Origin: Rhodoferax sp.
GTDB lineage: Bacteria > Pseudomonadota > Gammaproteobacteria > Burkholderiales > Burkholderiaceae_C
NCBI GenBank assembly: GCA_031291295.1
Contig: JARLJI010000032.1
Coordinates: 1-45,344, forward strand
Reading direction: 5' to 3'
Length of the DNA: 45,344 bases
Shown here: positions 36,137 through 43,978 of the stretch, in pieces
How the letters are laid out: each line of letters starts with the position of its first letter
Position numbering within the stretch: position 1 is the first letter of the stretch
The notes under the pieces: generated by a model
What the model was told of the DNA's origin: nothing
Seen by the model: only the letters and a program-made list of their open reading frames with translations
The model's database searches: none
Position numbers and translations under genes: made by a program

Positions 36137-36199
36137 CCCATAAACATGGGGCGCTGTCGGACGGTCGCGACGTTGATCGCGAATTCCCCCATTTATGGG
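36137..36199. promoter_or_regulatory. Two CCCAT/ATGGG palindromes centred 50 bp apart in the divergent promoter region
   Basis: CCCATAAACATGGG (36137-36150) and CCCATTTATGGG (36188-36199). Both are inverted repeats of the half-site CCCAT; spacers are 4 and 2 bp, and centres are exactly 50 bp apart. They lie between the divergent lipoprotein gene and the response-regulator gene, so they are good candidates for operators controlling one or both. Confidence 0.55.
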
Positions 36200-36280
36200 A
36201 GGACGTGCGCTGGTGGTTCGGGTGGCCTGCGCTTATGCTCGCCCGGTGTTACAGATTTAAACCAGTTCGAGGCCAGGAAG

Positions 36281-37003
36281 ATGCCGGTATGGCGTGTGTT
36301 GATTGTTGAAGACGACTCGCAGATGCGCGAGTTTTTTGCCGCCAGCGTGACGCGCTGCGACCGGCTGGCGCTGGCCGCCAGCGTGGGCTCGGTGGCCGAG
36401 GCGCGGGCCTGGCTGGACGACCCGGCCCATGCGGTCGATGTGCTGCTGACCGACCTGGGCCTGCCCGACGGCAGCGGGCTGGATGTGATCCGCCACGCCA
36501 CGCGCCTGCACCCGGCGTGCGAGCCGCTGGTGATCTCGATGTTCGGCGACGAAGACAATGTGCTGGCCAGCATCGAGGCCGGCGCGCTGGGCTACATCCA
36601 CAAGGACTCGACGCCCGACGATATCGCCCACACCATTCTGGAGATGAAAGTCGGCGCCTCGCCGATTTCCCCGATGATCGCGCGGCGGGTCCTGTCCAAG
36701 TACCTGAGTTTGCAATCAAATCACACGCAAGCCCAGGAGCAGCGCGCTCAGGAAGCTATTGAAAAGGTAGCGCTCGAGGCGCAAACCACGGCCAACAGCG
36801 GCCTGCTCTCCAGGCGCGAGCAGGCGGTGCTGGAGTTGATTGCGCGCGGGTTTTCATACCTGGAAATCGCGCGCCTGCAATCGGTCAGCGTGCACACCGT
36901 GCAAACCCACATCAAGAACCTGTACAGCAAGCTGGCGGTGCACTCCAAAAGCGAGGCGGTTTTTGAGGCCACCAAGCTCGGCCTGCTGCGCGCGCACGGC
37001 TGA
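36281..37003 (+). CDS. NarL/FixJ-family response regulator
   Basis: DNA-binding response regulator of 240 aa from ATG 36281 (GAGG 8 nt upstream; the frame is open back to 36062 but unconserved). Receiver domain ~1-120: acidic pocket Glu10-Asp11-Asp12, phosphoacceptor Asp58 in LLTDLGLPDG, Ser86, Lys108. The linker ~148-175 (QSNHTQAQEQRAQEAIEK) overlaps a family-2-like repeat at 36755-36780. The C-terminal LuxR helix-turn-helix contains LSRREQAVLELIARGFSYLEIA and SVHTVQTHIKNLYSKL. The partner kinase gene starts 36 bp downstream. Confidence 0.93.
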   Translation: MPVWRVLIVEDDSQMREFFAASVTRCDRLALAASVGSVAEARAWLDDPAHAVDVLLTDLGLPDGSGLDVIRHATRLHPACEPLVISMFGDEDNVLASIEAGALGYIHKDSTPDDIAHTILEMKVGASPISPMIARRVLSKYLSLQSNHTQAQEQRAQEAIEKVALEAQTTANSGLLSRREQAVLELIARGFSYLEIARLQSVSVHTVQTHIKNLYSKLAVHSKSEAVFEATKLGLLRAHG

Positions 37004-37039
37004 GCCGGGGCGCCGCGCGTCAGCCACTACCATGCGCGC

Positions 37040-38872
37040 ATGATGATTCGCCATTTTCGTGTTGTTGCGGGGCTGATGCTGCTTTGGGCGGGGCTGGCCG
37101 CAGGCGCCGGCGCCGCGACGCTGGAGTTGCGCGAGGCAAACGCGACCATCACCGTGAACGGGGCGACCACGCAGGCGGCCGTGACGCTGCCCTACAACTG
37201 GGACCGTCTGCATCGCGGCCAGCCCGGCACCGCCACCTTCGACGTGACCTTTGCGCTGGCGGAGCACCCGAGCGAACCCTATGAGGTCTATTTTGTGCGG
37301 CTCGGCAACGCCTACGAGGTCTCGCTGAACGGGACCATGCTCGAGCGCAACGGGAACCTGCAGGCCTTCAACAGCGACGATTACGGTCAGGTGCCGCGCA
37401 CCATGGCGCTGCCGCCGCAACTGCTGAAAAAAGACAACCTGCTGCACATCCGCATCCGGGCCGACACCGGACGCCGTGGCGGCATCCCCGCGGTGGTGGT
37501 GGGGCCCGACCACGAGATTGACGCCTTGTACAACACCGAGTATCGCTGGCGTGTGACCGGCTCCGAGGTGGTGGTGATTTTGAGTCTGCTGGTGGGCACC
37601 ATGGCGCTGGCGCTGTGGTTTACCCAAACCGATCCGACCCAGTCGGGGCACCTGCGGCGCGACCCCCTGTACCTGTTTGCCGGCCTGGCCGAGCTCAGCT
37701 GGGCCCTGCGCGTGGGCACCGTCCTGATCGAGCAGCCGCCGCTGCCGTGGTTGGTATGGGGGCCGCTCAGTGTCGTGGCGCTGGGCGGGTGGGTCTGCTT
37801 CATGATGGCTTTTTGCTGCATTGCGGCGGGCTGGGCGCAGCATCGCTGGGCGCCCGTGTTCCTGCGCTCGCTCTGGCTGGTGCTGGCCGCAGGCGCCGTG
37901 GCCGCCTTTGCCACGTTCACCTGGCATTTGCCGTGGCTGCTGACGCTGTGGTACGGCCTGCTGGTGGCCATCACGCTGCCGTTTGGTATTTTTTTTTGCC
38001 GGGCCACCGTGCGGCACCCCACCGCCATGCGGGTGCCGGTGGCGCTGGCGCTGGTGCTGAACGTCGCGGTCGGGCTGCGCGACTGGGTGGTGTTCCGTTT
38101 CACCGACGCGTTCGGCAGCAACACGCTCACGCGCTACTCCTCGGTGGTGTTTGGCCTGACGCTGGGCTACATCGTGCTGACGCGTTTTCGCGAGGTCAGC
38201 AGGCAGGCGCGCGACCTGCTGGCCAATCTGGCGAGCCGGGTCGCGCAAAAAGAGCTGGAACTGGCGCAAAGCTACGCGCAGGTCGAGCAACTGGCGCGCC
38301 AGCAGGAGCGCACCACTGAGCGCACGCGCATCCTGCGCGACATGCACGATGGCGTGGGCTCGCACATCAGCGCTGCTATCCGCCAGCTGCAATCGGGCAA
38401 GGCCAGCCATGACGAAGTGCTGTTGACCCTGCGCGACTCGCTGGACCAGCTCAAGCTGTCCATCGACGCGATGAACCTGCCGCCCGGCGACGTCACCGCC
38501 CTGCTGGCGAATCTGCGCTACCGGCTCGAGCCGCGCTTTGCCGCCTCGGACATCGAACTGCAATGGGACGTGGAACTGCTCGAACCGCTGGCGCGGCTGG
38601 ATGCCGGCGCCATGCGCCAGCTGCAGTTCATGGTGTTCGAGGCGCTGTCCAACGTGCTGCAGCATGCGCACGCGAGCCGGCTGCGCATCGACGCGCGCCA
38701 GCTGGACGCCGGCGTGCAGCTGCGCATCATCGACAACGGCCGCGGTTTCGACGTGACGGCGCCGCTGCGCAAGGGCCTGCTGTCCCTGCACGAGCGCGCC
38801 GCCGCGATCGGCGCGCGCCTGGCGCTGGACAGCGAACCCGGCCACACGGTGGTGGAAATCCGGCTGGCCTGA
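37040..38872 (+). CDS. Membrane sensor histidine kinase (HisKA_3/NarL type, 7TMR-DISM-like)
   Basis: 610 aa. Signal or first helix at ~5-26, then a periplasmic beta-rich domain (~27-175), about seven transmembrane helices (~180-390), a coiled-coil linker, the HisKA_3 dimerisation/phosphotransfer region RILRDMHDGVGSHISAAI, and an HATPase domain with EALSNVLQHAHA and DNGRGFD. The layout resembles 7TM-DISM sensors. The signal is unknown. Tandem ATGs at 37040 and 37043. TACCAT lies 6 nt before the first, without Shine-Dalgarno, so the kinase may have its own promoter besides co-transcription with the regulator. Confidence 0.92.
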   Translation: MMIRHFRVVAGLMLLWAGLAAGAGAATLELREANATITVNGATTQAAVTLPYNWDRLHRGQPGTATFDVTFALAEHPSEPYEVYFVRLGNAYEVSLNGTMLERNGNLQAFNSDDYGQVPRTMALPPQLLKKDNLLHIRIRADTGRRGGIPAVVVGPDHEIDALYNTEYRWRVTGSEVVVILSLLVGTMALALWFTQTDPTQSGHLRRDPLYLFAGLAELSWALRVGTVLIEQPPLPWLVWGPLSVVALGGWVCFMMAFCCIAAGWAQHRWAPVFLRSLWLVLAAGAVAAFATFTWHLPWLLTLWYGLLVAITLPFGIFFCRATVRHPTAMRVPVALALVLNVAVGLRDWVVFRFTDAFGSNTLTRYSSVVFGLTLGYIVLTRFREVSRQARDLLANLASRVAQKELELAQSYAQVEQLARQQERTTERTRILRDMHDGVGSHISAAIRQLQSGKASHDEVLLTLRDSLDQLKLSIDAMNLPPGDVTALLANLRYRLEPRFAASDIELQWDVELLEPLARLDAGAMRQLQFMVFEALSNVLQHAHASRLRIDARQLDAGVQLRIIDNGRGFDVTAPLRKGLLSLHERAAAIGARLALDSEPGHTVVEIRLA

Positions 38873-38892
38873 GCGGGATGGTCCGGGCGCGG

Positions 38893-38904
38893 GATAATCA
38901 CGCC
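38893..38904 (+). promoter_or_regulatory. -10 hexamer of rodA, leaderless geometry
   Basis: GATAAT (38893-38898), exactly 6 nt, ATG 38905; no Shine-Dalgarno. Located in the 32-bp gap after the kinase gene. Confidence 0.5.
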
Positions 38905-40059
38905 ATGTCTGCGGTATTTGACAAACCTTCCCTGTTGCAACGTGTCACCCCGATGTTCCAGGGCTTCGACGGCCCGCTCGCGTTTGCCGTGTTCCTGCTC
39001 GCCTGCGCCGGCCTGGTGACGATGTATTCGTCCGGCTACGACAACGGCGCGCGTTTCTATGACCACGGCCGCAACATGCTGATCGCGGGCTCCATCATGT
39101 TCGTGGTGGCGCAGATTCCGCCGCAGCGCCTGGCGAGCCTGGCGCTGCCGCTGTACACGCTCGGCGTCGCGCTGCTGATCGCCGTGGCAATTTTCGGTGT
39201 CACCAAGAAGGGCGCGCGGCGCTGGCTGAATCTGGGCGTCACGATCCAGCCCAGCGAAATCCTCAAGATCGCCATGCCGCTGATGCTGGCCTGGTGGTTC
39301 CAGAAGCGCGAGGGGCAGCTGCGCCCGCTGGATTTTCTGGTGGGCGGCGTGTTGCTGGCCGTGCCCGCCGCGCTGATCATGCGCCAGCCTGACCTGGGCA
39401 CGGCGCTGCTGGTGCTGACGGCCGGCGTGGCGGTGATTTTCTTTGCCGGCCTGAGCTGGAAGCTGATCCTGCCGCCGGTGCTGCTGGGCCTGGTCGCGAT
39501 CACGCTGGTGGTGGCGTTCGAGCCGCGGCTGTGCGCCGATGGCGTGCGCTGGGCGGTGCTGCACGACTACCAACAGCAGCGCATCTGCACGCTGCTCGAC
39601 CCGACGCGCGACCCGCTGGGCAAGGGCTTTCACATCATCCAGGGCATGATCGCCATTGGCTCGGGCGGCGTCTGGGGCAAGGGCTTCATGCAGGGCACGC
39701 AGGCGCACCTGGATTTCGTGCCCGAGCGCACCACCGATTTCATTTTTGCGGCCTTTGCGGAAGAATTCGGCCTGCTGGGCAACCTGCTGCTGATTGCCGG
39801 CTTCATCTTCCTGGTGCTGCGCGGGCTGATGATTGCGCTGGAAGCGCCCACGATGTTTTCGCGGCTGCTGGCGGGCTCCATCACCTTCATGTTCTTTGCC
39901 TACGCGTTCGTCAACATGGGCATGGTCAGCGGCATTTTGCCGGTGGTCGGCGTGCCCCTGCCCTTCATCAGCTACGGCGGCACTGCGATGGTGACGCTGG
40001 GCATGGGCATCGGCATCCTGATGTCTGTCTCCAAATCCAAGCGGTTGGTGCAGACATGA
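38905..40059 (+). CDS. rodA: RodA, SEDS-family elongation peptidoglycan glycosyltransferase
   Basis: Polytopic SEDS polymerase working with PBP2 in lateral wall growth. 384 aa from ATG 38905; the open frame upstream to 38563 lies inside the kinase gene and is ignored. Hallmarks are KKGARRWLNLGVTIQPSEI, RQPDLGTALLVL, VPERTTDFIFAAFAEEFG, and PLPFISYGGTAM. Loop 4 is somewhat long (EPRLCADGVRWAVLHDY). rodA usually sits with mreBCD-mrdA; here none is nearby. The stop overlaps the dehydrogenase ATG. Confidence 0.94.
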   Translation: MSAVFDKPSLLQRVTPMFQGFDGPLAFAVFLLACAGLVTMYSSGYDNGARFYDHGRNMLIAGSIMFVVAQIPPQRLASLALPLYTLGVALLIAVAIFGVTKKGARRWLNLGVTIQPSEILKIAMPLMLAWWFQKREGQLRPLDFLVGGVLLAVPAALIMRQPDLGTALLVLTAGVAVIFFAGLSWKLILPPVLLGLVAITLVVAFEPRLCADGVRWAVLHDYQQQRICTLLDPTRDPLGKGFHIIQGMIAIGSGGVWGKGFMQGTQAHLDFVPERTTDFIFAAFAEEFGLLGNLLLIAGFIFLVLRGLMIALEAPTMFSRLLAGSITFMFFAYAFVNMGMVSGILPVVGVPLPFISYGGTAMVTLGMGIGILMSVSKSKRLVQT

Positions 40060-40946
40060 CCCCTCCCGCAGGCAAAACGCCGGTCGGCATCATCGGCGTG
40101 GGCAACATGGGCGCCGGCATGGCGGCGAACCTGCTGGTCCAGGGCTGGCCGGTGCATGTGCGCGATCTGGAGCCGGCCAGGGAGCAGGATCTTGAACGTA
40201 TTGGGGCTGTAGCCCATGCCAGTCCTGAGCAGCTTGCTATCAATTGTGAAGTCGTCATCGTCTGCGTGGTCGATGCCGCGCAGACTCGCGAGGTGCTGTT
40301 CGGCTTTGGGGGCGCGGCCGCCGCGATGCGCGCCGGCCAGACGGTGATGCTGTGCCCGACCATCGCACCGCAGGATGTCGAAGCGTTCGCGGGTGAGCTG
40401 GCTGCGCGCGGCATTCACACTATCGACACGCCCATGTCGGGCGGCCCGGTGCGTGCGCGTGACGGCTCCATGAGCCTGATGGTCGCATGCCCCGATGCCG
40501 TATTCGAGCAGCACCGCGCGCTGCTGCAGGCGCTCTCAAACAAGCTGTTTCGCATCGGCCAGCGCCCCGGCGACGGCGCGCGCACCAAGCTGGTCAACAA
40601 CCTGCTGGCGGGCATCAACCTGGTCGGCGCGGCCGAGGTGCTGGCGCTGGCGGGCCGCATGGGGCTAGACCTGGGCACCACGCTGGATGTGATCGAGCAG
40701 TCCAGCGGGCAGAGCTGGATCGGCTCGGACCGCCTGCGCCGCGCCATCGCGGGCGATTTCGCGCCGCGCGCCCACACCACGCTGCTGGCCAAGGACACGC
40801 GGCTGGCGCTGCAGGCCGCACAGGCTGCCGGGTTCGAGCCGGCGCTGGGCCGCATCGCCGCAGACACCTTTCGCCGCGCCATCGACGCGGGCCTGGCCGG
40901 GGACGACGACGCCAGCGTGTTCAAGCTGCTGCGCAAGCCCGGTTGA
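40056..40946 (+). CDS. NAD(P)-dependent beta-hydroxyacid dehydrogenase (GarR/MmsB family)
   Basis: 296 aa. N-terminal dinucleotide site GIIGVGNMGAGMA (GVGNMG 14-19). The substrate signature DTPMSGGPVRARDGSM and the catalytic Lys region GARTKLVNNLLAGINLVG follow. The helical C-terminal domain ends normally. Substrate could be 3-hydroxyisobutyrate, tartronate semialdehyde or similar. A family-2 repeat is embedded near IGAVAHASPEQLAINCE. Start overlaps the rodA stop (ATGA), so the two are co-translated although functionally unrelated. Confidence 0.9.
   Translation: MTPPAGKTPVGIIGVGNMGAGMAANLLVQGWPVHVRDLEPAREQDLERIGAVAHASPEQLAINCEVVIVCVVDAAQTREVLFGFGGAAAAMRAGQTVMLCPTIAPQDVEAFAGELAARGIHTIDTPMSGGPVRARDGSMSLMVACPDAVFEQHRALLQALSNKLFRIGQRPGDGARTKLVNNLLAGINLVGAAEVLALAGRMGLDLGTTLDVIEQSSGQSWIGSDRLRRAIAGDFAPRAHTTLLAKDTRLALQAAQAAGFEPALGRIAADTFRRAIDAGLAGDDDASVFKLLRKPG
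40203..40248 (-). repeat. Interspersed ~50-bp repeat (family 2), copy inside the dehydrogenase gene
   Basis: On the minus strand: GATAGCAAGCTGCTCAGGAC and then GGGCTACAGCCCC, matching the TAGCTGCT and GGGCTA.AG.CC blocks of the family. Opposite orientation to the gene but in frame. Confidence 0.5.
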
Positions 40947-40992
40947 TGCCGGGGTATTGATCCGCATGCCGGGGCAGAGCATCAGGCGGGCC

Positions 40993-41004
40993 TAAAATGG
41001 CTCG
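40993..41004 (+). promoter_or_regulatory. -10 hexamer of tldD, leaderless geometry
   Basis: TAAAAT (40993-40998), exactly 6 nt, ATG 41005; no Shine-Dalgarno, no strong -35. Confidence 0.5.
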
Positions 41005-42477
41005 ATGATCTCCCGCGAACCCACCATCGAACGCCTGGCCATTGCCCAGCGCCTCCTGCTCGAACCCTTTGGCCTGACCGAGTCGCATCTGTCGCGTGCG
41101 CTGGCGGAGATCACCTCGCACAAGGTGGACGATGCGGACCTGTATTTCCAGTACACGCGCTCCGAGGGCTGGAGCCTGGAAGAGGGCATCGTCAAGACCG
41201 GCAGTTTCAGCATCGACCAGGGCGTCGGGGTGCGCGCCGTCAGCGGCGAGAAAACCGCGTTCGCCTATTCCGACGATATTTCCGAGGCCTCGCTGCTCGA
41301 CGCCGCCCTGACTGTGCGCTCCATTTCATCGGCAGCCCAATCCGGGCGGGTCAAGGCGGCTAGCAGAAAGATAGCGGGCAGCCGCTCGCTGTACGGCGAG
41401 CTGGACCCGATTGCCACGCTGGACAGCACGGCCAAGGTCAAGCTGCTCGAAAAAGCCGAGCAACTGGCGCGTGCCAAGGACCCGCGCGTGGCGCAGGTCA
41501 TGGCCGGCCTGGCCTGCGAGTACGACGTGGTGATGGTGATGCGCGCCGACGGTCTGCTGGCCGCCGATGTGCGTCCGCTGGTGCGCCTGTCCGTCACCGT
41601 GATCGCCGAGGCTACCGTGGGCGGCACGGTGCGCCGTGAAATGGGTTCGGGCGGCGGCGGCGGCCGCTTCGGCCTGGCGTATTTCGACGACGAAATCATC
41701 ACCCGCTATGTGAACGAGGCCGTGCATGCCGCGCTGACCAACCTCGAATCGCGCCCGGCACCGGCCGGCGAAATGACGGTAGTGCTGGGCTCGGGCTGGC
41801 CCGGCATCCTGCTGCACGAGGCCATCGGCCACGGGCTGGAGGGCGACTTCAACCGCAAGGGCTCGAGCGCGTTTGCCGGACGCATGGGCCAGCGCGTCGC
41901 GGCCAAGGGCGTCACCGTGCTGGACGACGGCACGATTGCCGACCGGCGCGGCTCGCTGAATGTGGACGACGAAGGCAACGCGACCCAGCGCAATGTGCTG
42001 ATCGAGGACGGCATCCTCAAGGGCTACCTGCAGGACTCGATGAACGCGCGCCTGATGAAGTCCAAGCCCACCGGCAACGGCCGGCGCGAGAGCTACGCGC
42101 ACGTGCCGATGCCGCGCATGACCAACACCTACATGCTGGGCGGCGACAAGGACCCGAAGGAAATCGTTGCCAGCATCAAGAAGGGGTTGTACGCCACCAA
42201 TTTCGGCGGCGGCCAGGTCGATATCACCTCGGGCAAGTTCGTGTTCTCGGCCAGCGAAGCCTACTGGGTCGAGAACGGCAAGATCCAGTACCCGGTGAAG
42301 GGCGCGACCATTGTCGGCAACGGCCCCGACGCGCTGACGCGCGTGACGCTGATCGGCAACGACATGAAGCTCGACCCGGGCGTTGGCACCTGCGGCAAGG
42401 AAGGCCAGAGCGTGCCCGTGGGCGTGGGGCAGCCCACGCTGCGCATCGACGGGCTGACGGTGGGCGGAACGGCCTGA
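41005..42477 (+). CDS. tldD: Metalloprotease TldD
   Basis: Zinc metalloprotease subunit of TldD/E, which degrades unfolded peptides and matures microcin-type peptides. 490 aa. The metal motif is H271-EAIG-H276 within LLHEAIGHGLEGD. RRESYAHVPMPRMTNTYM and FVFSASEAYWVENG are family segments. No tldE/pmbA lies in the window. The next gene, with its attenuator, begins after 193 bp. Confidence 0.96.
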   Translation: MISREPTIERLAIAQRLLLEPFGLTESHLSRALAEITSHKVDDADLYFQYTRSEGWSLEEGIVKTGSFSIDQGVGVRAVSGEKTAFAYSDDISEASLLDAALTVRSISSAAQSGRVKAASRKIAGSRSLYGELDPIATLDSTAKVKLLEKAEQLARAKDPRVAQVMAGLACEYDVVMVMRADGLLAADVRPLVRLSVTVIAEATVGGTVRREMGSGGGGGRFGLAYFDDEIITRYVNEAVHAALTNLESRPAPAGEMTVVLGSGWPGILLHEAIGHGLEGDFNRKGSSAFAGRMGQRVAAKGVTVLDDGTIADRRGSLNVDDEGNATQRNVLIEDGILKGYLQDSMNARLMKSKPTGNGRRESYAHVPMPRMTNTYMLGGDKDPKEIVASIKKGLYATNFGGGQVDITSGKFVFSASEAYWVENGKIQYPVKGATIVGNGPDALTRVTLIGNDMKLDPGVGTCGKEGQSVPVGVGQPTLRIDGLTVGGTA

Positions 42478-42498
42478 GCGGGGCTTTTGAGAAACCTG

Positions 42499-42507
42499 TG
42501 CTACATT
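42499..42507 (+). promoter_or_regulatory. Extended -10 promoter of the aroG leader
   Basis: TGCTACATT: a TGn extension followed by TACATT (42502-42507). The predicted start is about 42514, only ~2 nt before the leader-peptide ATG. No good -35 at 16-18 bp, as expected for extended -10 promoters. Confidence 0.5.
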
Positions 42508-42515
42508 CCACAACC

Positions 42516-42587
42516 ATGCAAGCACGCAGCGCCTTCTATTTTTACTTTTGGTTCTCAGTCCCCGGCGGACGAGAGGCAATGGCGTAG
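42516..42587 (+). CDS. Aromatic leader peptide of the aroG attenuator (23 aa)
   Basis: ATG 42516 to TAG 42585-42587. The peptide carries an uninterrupted aromatic run F-Y-F-Y-F-W-F (codons 42534-42554), then SVPGG. Such a run of Phe, Tyr and Trp, the three end products of the pathway, matches classical ribosome-stalling leader peptides. No Shine-Dalgarno; the predicted transcript start is almost at the ATG. Identified from its codons and its place before a terminator and a DAHP synthase gene. Confidence 0.85.
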   Translation: MQARSAFYFYFWFSVPGGREAMA

Positions 42588-42615
42588 CAGAGCGCACCTC
42601 ACATCGAACCGCCGG
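42560..42615 (+). promoter_or_regulatory. Antiterminator pairing of the aroG attenuator
   Basis: CCGGCGG at 42562-42568, inside the leader-peptide gene just after the aromatic codons, is a perfect complement of CCGCCGG at 42609-42615. The latter is also the left arm of the terminator. The two pairings are mutually exclusive, so ribosome position on the leader can decide between read-through and termination. Confidence 0.7.
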
Positions 42616-42639
42616 CCTTCCCAGCCCGGCGGTTTTTTT
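42607..42639 (+). terminator. Attenuator terminator upstream of aroG
   Basis: AACCGCCGG pairs perfectly with CCGGCGGTT (9 bp) around a 10-nt loop and is followed by seven T in total (42633-42639). It lies 20 nt after the leader-peptide stop and 32 bp before the aroG ATG. Confidence 0.9.
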
Positions 42640-42670
42640 ATGCCCGACTTGATTTAACAGGAGCCACACG

Positions 42671-43795
42671 ATGAATGCCAAAGCCACTGCCCCCACCAGC
42701 GAGAGCTGGTATGCGAGCGTCGAGAAAACCAGCCAGACCGACGACAAACGCATCAAGGACATCACCGTGTTGCCTCCGCCCGAACATTTGATCCGCTTCT
42801 TCCCGATCGCCGGCACCGCCGTCGAATCGCTGATCACGGACACGCGCAAGCACATCCACCACATCATTGCCGGCAAGGACGACCGGCTGCTGGTCATCAT
42901 CGGGCCGTGCTCGATCCACAACCCCGAGGCCGCGCTCGACTACGCGCGCCGCCTGGCCGCACAGCGCACCAAGTACGCCGGCACGCTGGAGATCGTGATG
43001 CGCGTGTATTTCGAGAAGCCGCGCACCACGGTGGGCTGGAAGGGGCTGATCAACGATCCGTACCTCGACGAGAGCTACCGCATCGACGAGGGCTTGCGTA
43101 TTGCGCGCCAGCTCCTGATCGACATCAACCGCCTGGGCCTGCCGGCCGGCAGCGAGTTCCTCGACGTGATCTCCCCGCAGTACATCGGCGACCTGATCGC
43201 CTGGGGCGCGATTGGCGCGCGCACCACCGAGAGCCAGGTGCACCGAGAACTGGCCTCGGGCCTGTCGGCGCCGATCGGCTTCAAGAACGGCACCGACGGC
43301 AACATCCGCATCGCCACCGACGCGATTCAGGCGGCGGCGCGCGGGCACCACTTCCTGTCGGTGCACAAGAACGGCCAGGTCGCGATCGTGCAGACCAACG
43401 GCAACAAGGATTGCCACGTGATCCTGCGCGGCGGCAAGACCCCCAACTACGACGCCGCCAGTGTGGCCGCGGCCTGCAAGGAGCTGGAGGCGGCCAAGCT
43501 GCCAGCCACCCTGATGGTCGATTGCAGCCACGCCAACAGCCACAAGCAGCACGAGCGCCAGATCGAGGTGGCACGCGACATCGCGGCGCAGGTCGCCGGC
43601 GGCTCGCACAAGGTGTTCGGCCTGATGGTGGAGAGCCACCTGGTCGCGGGCGCGCAGAAGTTCACGCCCGGCAAGGACCAGCCGCAGGCGCTGGAATACG
43701 GCAAAAGCATTACCGACGCCTGCCTGGGCTGGGACGATTCGCTGCGGGTGCTGGAGCTGCTGTCCGACGCCGTCAAGCTGCGCCGTGCGCGGTGA
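42671..43795 (+). CDS. aroG: 3-deoxy-7-phosphoheptulonate (DAHP) synthase, class I (AroG/F/H type)
   Basis: Condenses phosphoenolpyruvate with erythrose-4-phosphate, the first step of aromatic amino acid synthesis. 374 aa. LVIIGPCSIHNPEAALDYA, RVYFEKPRTTVGWKGLINDP, IGARTTESQVHRELASGLS and DCSHANSHKQ are class I-alpha signatures. AGGAG at 42659-42663 is spaced 7 nt from ATG. Expression is likely controlled by the leader peptide and terminator upstream. Which amino acid feedback-inhibits the enzyme was not determined, so the G/F/H letter is provisional. Confidence 0.95.
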   Translation: MNAKATAPTSESWYASVEKTSQTDDKRIKDITVLPPPEHLIRFFPIAGTAVESLITDTRKHIHHIIAGKDDRLLVIIGPCSIHNPEAALDYARRLAAQRTKYAGTLEIVMRVYFEKPRTTVGWKGLINDPYLDESYRIDEGLRIARQLLIDINRLGLPAGSEFLDVISPQYIGDLIAWGAIGARTTESQVHRELASGLSAPIGFKNGTDGNIRIATDAIQAAARGHHFLSVHKNGQVAIVQTNGNKDCHVILRGGKTPNYDAASVAAACKELEAAKLPATLMVDCSHANSHKQHERQIEVARDIAAQVAGGSHKVFGLMVESHLVAGAQKFTPGKDQPQALEYGKSITDACLGWDDSLRVLELLSDAVKLRRAR

Positions 43796-43800
43796 AATGA

Positions 43801-43886
43801 AACACCCCCGAAGCGCCTTCGGCGCTTCCCCCTTGAGGGGGCGATACCAGCAGCCCGGCGAAGCCGGTTCCGCGGCATCCCTGGCA
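43801..43886. repeat. Hairpin-rich dispersed repeat (family 3) after aroG
   Basis: GAAGCGCC-TTC-GGCGCTTC (43811-43829), then CCCCC-TTGA-GGGGG (43829-43842) and CCGGC-GAA-GCCGG near 43856. Three adjacent perfect hairpins resemble REP-type elements common in Comamonadaceae. With no T-run it is not a typical terminator, but it may end or protect the aroG transcript. Confidence 0.7.
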
Positions 43887-43978
43887 TCTGGCTGCGCTGG
43901 TTTTATGCGCCGCAGGCCGCGCCAAGCACGGTCGAGAAACTGATACGCTATGGCCTACCCGATAGTCAGAGGTAAGCC

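Noticed and set aside
36062..36280. Extension of the response-regulator frame upstream of 36281
   Set aside because: No receiver-domain homology; it would cross the twin palindromes and the promoter region.
41325..41378. Possible family-2 repeat inside tldD
   Set aside because: GGCTAGCAGAAAGATAGCGGGC shares only short pieces with the consensus; too weak to list.
43801..43886. CRISPR or intrinsic terminator
   Set aside because: Three different hairpins, no repeat-spacer periodicity and no T-run; it fits a REP-like dispersed element better.
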